DNA of 20,403 bases from NCBI GenBank assembly GCA_015680685.1, contig MNCI01005779.1, positions 231,843 through 252,245 on the forward strand, written 5' to 3'. Shown in pieces: positions 18,656-20,403 of the stretch (the stretch's first letter is position 1; the number at the start of each line of letters is the position of its first letter). The position numbers and the translations under genes were made by a program. The notes beneath the pieces are model-generated. The model ran no database searches. It saw nothing but the letters and a program-made list of their open reading frames with translations, and was not told the DNA's origin. Source of the DNA: Gnetum montanum (Eukaryota; Streptophyta; Gnetopsida; Gnetales; Gnetaceae).

Positions 18656-19180
18656 AATAAAGGAGGTGTTACTATTCTTATTAATAAAACTTACATTAAA
18701 AAATTTTTGAATTCTAGTTTTAACAACCTTTGGAGAAGTTATTCGAATTATTTATCTTAATGAAAAATATGACTTTAGACTCTATAATATTTATGCTTCT
18801 AACAAATCAAAAGATCAATATGAGGTTTGAAAATTTCTTCTATCTCTACTTGAAGTTCCTTGGATTATTAGAGGTGATTTCAATATGCTTGAAAGTCATT
18901 TAGATAAACTTTGTAATCTATCTCCTAATATGTCTTCTCAAGAAAAGGAAGATTGGTGTAATTTTAAAGAAAAATATTTTCTTTCTAATGTTTGCTCTTT
19001 ATTTCCATCTAACTTCTATAAGAAGCATTATACTTGGTGTAACTATTAATAAGGAAGTAACCGAATTTATTATCAACTTGATAGATTTTACATCTCTAAT
19101 ATGTTCTTTTGGAAGCTTACAAGGAAAGTAAAAGTGCATACAAATGCTACTTTGTCATATCATTCTCCTATTAACATTTT
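18656..19180 (+). pseudogene. LINE ORF2 endonuclease domain (APE-like), broken
   Basis: The endonuclease nicks target DNA to start reverse transcription. In order the sequence shows GGVTILINKTYIKKF (from 18662), IYASNKSKDQYEV, then WIIRGDFNMLES with the GDFNM catalytic motif at 18873-18887. YTWCNY, two stops, and GSNRIYYQLDRFYIS follow (19029 onward), and last LSYHSPIN. In active enzymes this last motif is SDH; here Asp is Tyr (19158-19160, GAT to TAT) while the His (19161-19163) is kept. A frameshift lies near 18735 and stops near 18827 and 19047, so it is inactive. Confidence 0.85.
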
Positions 19181-19239
19181 TTCTCCCTAATATTAATTCT
19201 TCATCCTTTCAAAAGCATGATCTTTTTCTTATGAATGCT

Positions 19240-19643
19240 AATATGTTCATATGATCCAATGGGAAAGATATTTTGAATCCATTATAGAATACAAAAAAAA
19301 TCCTAATAGTGATATTGGTTCAATTAACGATTCATGACGTACTTGTAGAGTTAGAAATTATGCTAGATGATTTAGAAAATAATTTTCTAAGTATAAGCAT
19401 TAAGTTGAAGAAGATCTTGTAGAATCTATATAGAAAATACATATTTCTTTAGACAAAAACCCATTTGATTCTAAAACTCAAAAGGCCTTGGCTAAGGCTC
19501 ATAATGTTAAACAATGTTTGGATACTTTTGAAGCTACAATTTCTCATACTAAAAGTAGCATTGATTGGCTAAAAAATAATGATCAACCTTACATGGAATT
19601 TTTTAAATTTTTTAAAAAAAGGATCAAGTGATTAAACTAGAAT
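19240..19643 (+). pseudogene. LINE ORF2 linker between endonuclease and RT
   Basis: This Lys/Glu-rich, coiled-coil-like stretch ends in IDWLKNNDQPYMEFFKFF (about 19560-19613), the counterpart of the W-L-K-E-G-D-x-N-T-K-F-F box that precedes RT in plant LINEs. A frameshift follows at a run of seven A. After the SINE, the same linker continues from 19807 with a short N-G-S-I-I segment, as in the L-x-x-N-G-x-x family pattern. Confidence 0.75.
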
Positions 19644-19823
19644 CACTTTATATAAATGGTAATAATGAGGTGTTAACCTAGTGGTATGGGTCTTGGCTTG
19701 GTAATCCTAAGTCATATGATTGATTATACTAGGTAGCACTAAGTTATAAGCTTCTATAAATCTTGGCATGTACTTATGTTTCACTTATATCATATTCCAA
19801 TATCTCCACTTTATATAAATGGT
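19644..19823 (+). mobile_element. tRNA-derived SINE with perfect 17-bp target-site duplication
   Basis: CACTTTATATAAATGGT occurs at 19644-19660 and again at 19807-19823 without mismatch, flanking a 146-base insert (19661-19806). Near its left end the insert has TAACCTAGTGG (19674-19684), a one-mismatch pol III A box. GATTGATTATACTAG (19718-19732) resembles a decayed B box and its tRNA context (GGTTCGATTCCTAG), at the usual spacing. No clear poly-A or T tail is seen before the right repeat. Taking the insert plus one repeat out joins the two sides of the LINE ORF2 linker in one frame, which supports insertion into the LINE. SINEs are mobilised by LINE machinery and transcribed by pol III. Confidence 0.8.
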
Positions 19824-19959
19824 TCAATTATTAAAAATTCTAATACTATTAATATTTTTTAGCTAATCATTTTTATTTTACTTTTTATTTTAAAGGTTTT
19901 AGCAAGAAATCCTTCTAGGACTCTAGTACACATATTCCTCATCTTATAATTGATGAGAC

Positions 19960-20009
19960 GCGATATGCACTGGGCCGCGATATTGCGTATCGCAAATGCG
20001 ATATCGCGG
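19960..20009 (+). promoter_or_regulatory. GATATC-type palindrome units in the second LTR
   Basis: CGATATGC (19961), GCGATATTGC (19977) and GCGATATCGCG (19998) lie upstream of the TATA box, plus a partial unit GTATCGC (19988). Fewer units than in the other copy, but in the same position. Confidence 0.65.
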
Positions 20010-20023
20010 TCCGCCTCCATATC

Positions 20024-20031
20024 TATAAATA
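20024..20031 (+). promoter_or_regulatory. TATA box of the second gypsy LTR
   Basis: CTATAAATAAGAGG, at the same LTR position as in the first copy. Confidence 0.75.
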
Positions 20032-20197
20032 AGAGGCGGCACTCCCTTCATTTCCCAATCCTGGCTAGAAGTAGCGAAGCTCTGGCAGATTGATCACTCC
20101 AGAGTTAGAATTTTTCCCATGTGCCCGCAGTAGGAGTCCTAGAGTGAACGGCTCTTTATTCGAGCAGCTTGTAACCTAAACCCAAGTTGTGTACAGT

Positions 20198-20203
20198 AAT
20201 AAA
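20198..20203 (+). promoter_or_regulatory. AATAAA polyadenylation signal of the second gypsy LTR
   Basis: AATAAAGACGA is kept between both LTR copies about 170 bases after the TATA box. Confidence 0.65.
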
Positions 20204-20403
20204 GACGAATTTGATTGGATAAACCTTGCAGTACATGGTTTTATTGTTGTTTATTTACTGCTTTCCTAGTGCACACAAGTACGACTTGATTACGAGCGTC
20301 TACGGACGTGTACGGCTAGTCAAGGAATCGGCTGCTTGTTGCAACGCATGACTATGACTTGGTTACGAGCATTGGCTGCTTGGTAACCCAGTAGCGTATT
20401 CCA

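Larger units (their letters stand above)
17532..19950 (+). mobile_element. Degenerate plant L1-type LINE, 5' half
   Basis: A DUF4283-like ORF1 with a knuckle remnant (17532 to about 18030) is followed by ORF2 with an endonuclease domain (about 18660-19180) and the linker before RT (about 19240-19640, resuming after the SINE at 19807). The order is that of plant L1-type LINEs. It contains a SINE and is cut at 19951 by a gypsy LTR, so RT would lie beyond the window. Numerous stops and frameshifts show it is old. The start is where coding becomes visible, not a proven boundary. Confidence 0.78.
19951..20403 (+). repeat. Second gypsy LTR of the same family, start only
   Basis: It begins TGATGAGACGCGATAT and follows the LTR at 4967-5949 (reverse-complemented) through the palindrome units, TATA box, TTGATCACTCCAGAG, ATGTGCCCG, AATAAAGACGA, GATAAACCTTG and GACTTGATTACGAGC. 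By eye the two copies are roughly three-quarters to four-fifths identical. About 453 of an expected 980 or so bases are inside the window. Whether a full element or a solo LTR follows cannot be seen. It lies in a decayed LINE, in the opposite direction to the first copy. Confidence 0.9.

Noticed and set aside
19661-19740. tRNA gene
   Set aside because: Only A-box and weak B-box similarity. No cloverleaf or anticodon arm can be folded, and the flanking duplication shows it is a SINE head.

Overview
This window looks like transposon-packed intergenic DNA of a flowering plant, most likely a dicot. The evidence is the strong AT bias, Ty3/gypsy and Ty1/copia elements with plant-type primer-binding sites (tRNA-Asp and initiator tRNA-Met), a plant L1-type LINE with a DUF4283-like ORF1, a tRNA-derived SINE, microsatellites and no bacterial gene structure. 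I found no intact host gene; every recognisable reading frame carries stops or frameshifts.

Layout. (1) About 1-1640: mostly unassigned, with a 40-bp perfect duplication around an N (728-809) and a degenerate A-rich repeat (1339-1473). (2) About 1683-5949, minus strand: the 5' part of a dead Athila-like Ty3/gypsy element. Reading leftwards it has a 983-bp LTR (4967-5949), a tRNA-Asp PBS (4948-4965), gag with zinc knuckle (4825 to about 2403) and a retropepsin (about 2240-1683) that has lost its DSG. No reverse transcriptase or second LTR is visible to its left. (3) 5950-6570: unidentified DNA with a coding-like stretch (about 6155-6541). (4) 6571-12266, minus strand: a structurally complete but dead Ty1/copia element. 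It has two LTRs (6571-6932 and 11911-12266), an initiator-Met PBS, and gag, protease, integrase, RT and RNase H in normal order. It is flanked by TTAA on both sides. (5) 12267-17530: AT-rich DNA with no recognisable gene. It holds a perfect hairpin, a coding-like unidentified stretch (about 13738-14275), a GA microsatellite ending in an N, and a cluster of GGTTGACC/GGTCAAC motifs. (6) About 17532-19950, plus strand: a degenerate LINE with ORF1 (DUF4283-like plus knuckle remnant) and ORF2 (endonuclease and linker). A SINE with a perfect 17-bp target-site duplication interrupts ORF2 (19644-19823). (7) 19951-20403, plus strand: the first 453 bases of a second LTR of the same gypsy family as region 2, in the opposite orientation. 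It apparently inserted into the LINE and runs off the window.

These are nested insertions, not a pathway. The LINE was hit by a SINE and then, independently, by a gypsy element. A copia element landed in neighbouring DNA, and a gypsy element lies beside it. Copia LTR divergence (about 39 differences in about 360 bases, counted by eye) and abundant C-to-T/G-to-A nonsense changes point to old, methylated, decaying elements. The most unusual signals are the array of GCGATATCGC-type palindromes just upstream of the gypsy TATA box, the SINE-in-LINE nest, and a candidate intron that the copia element may have entered.
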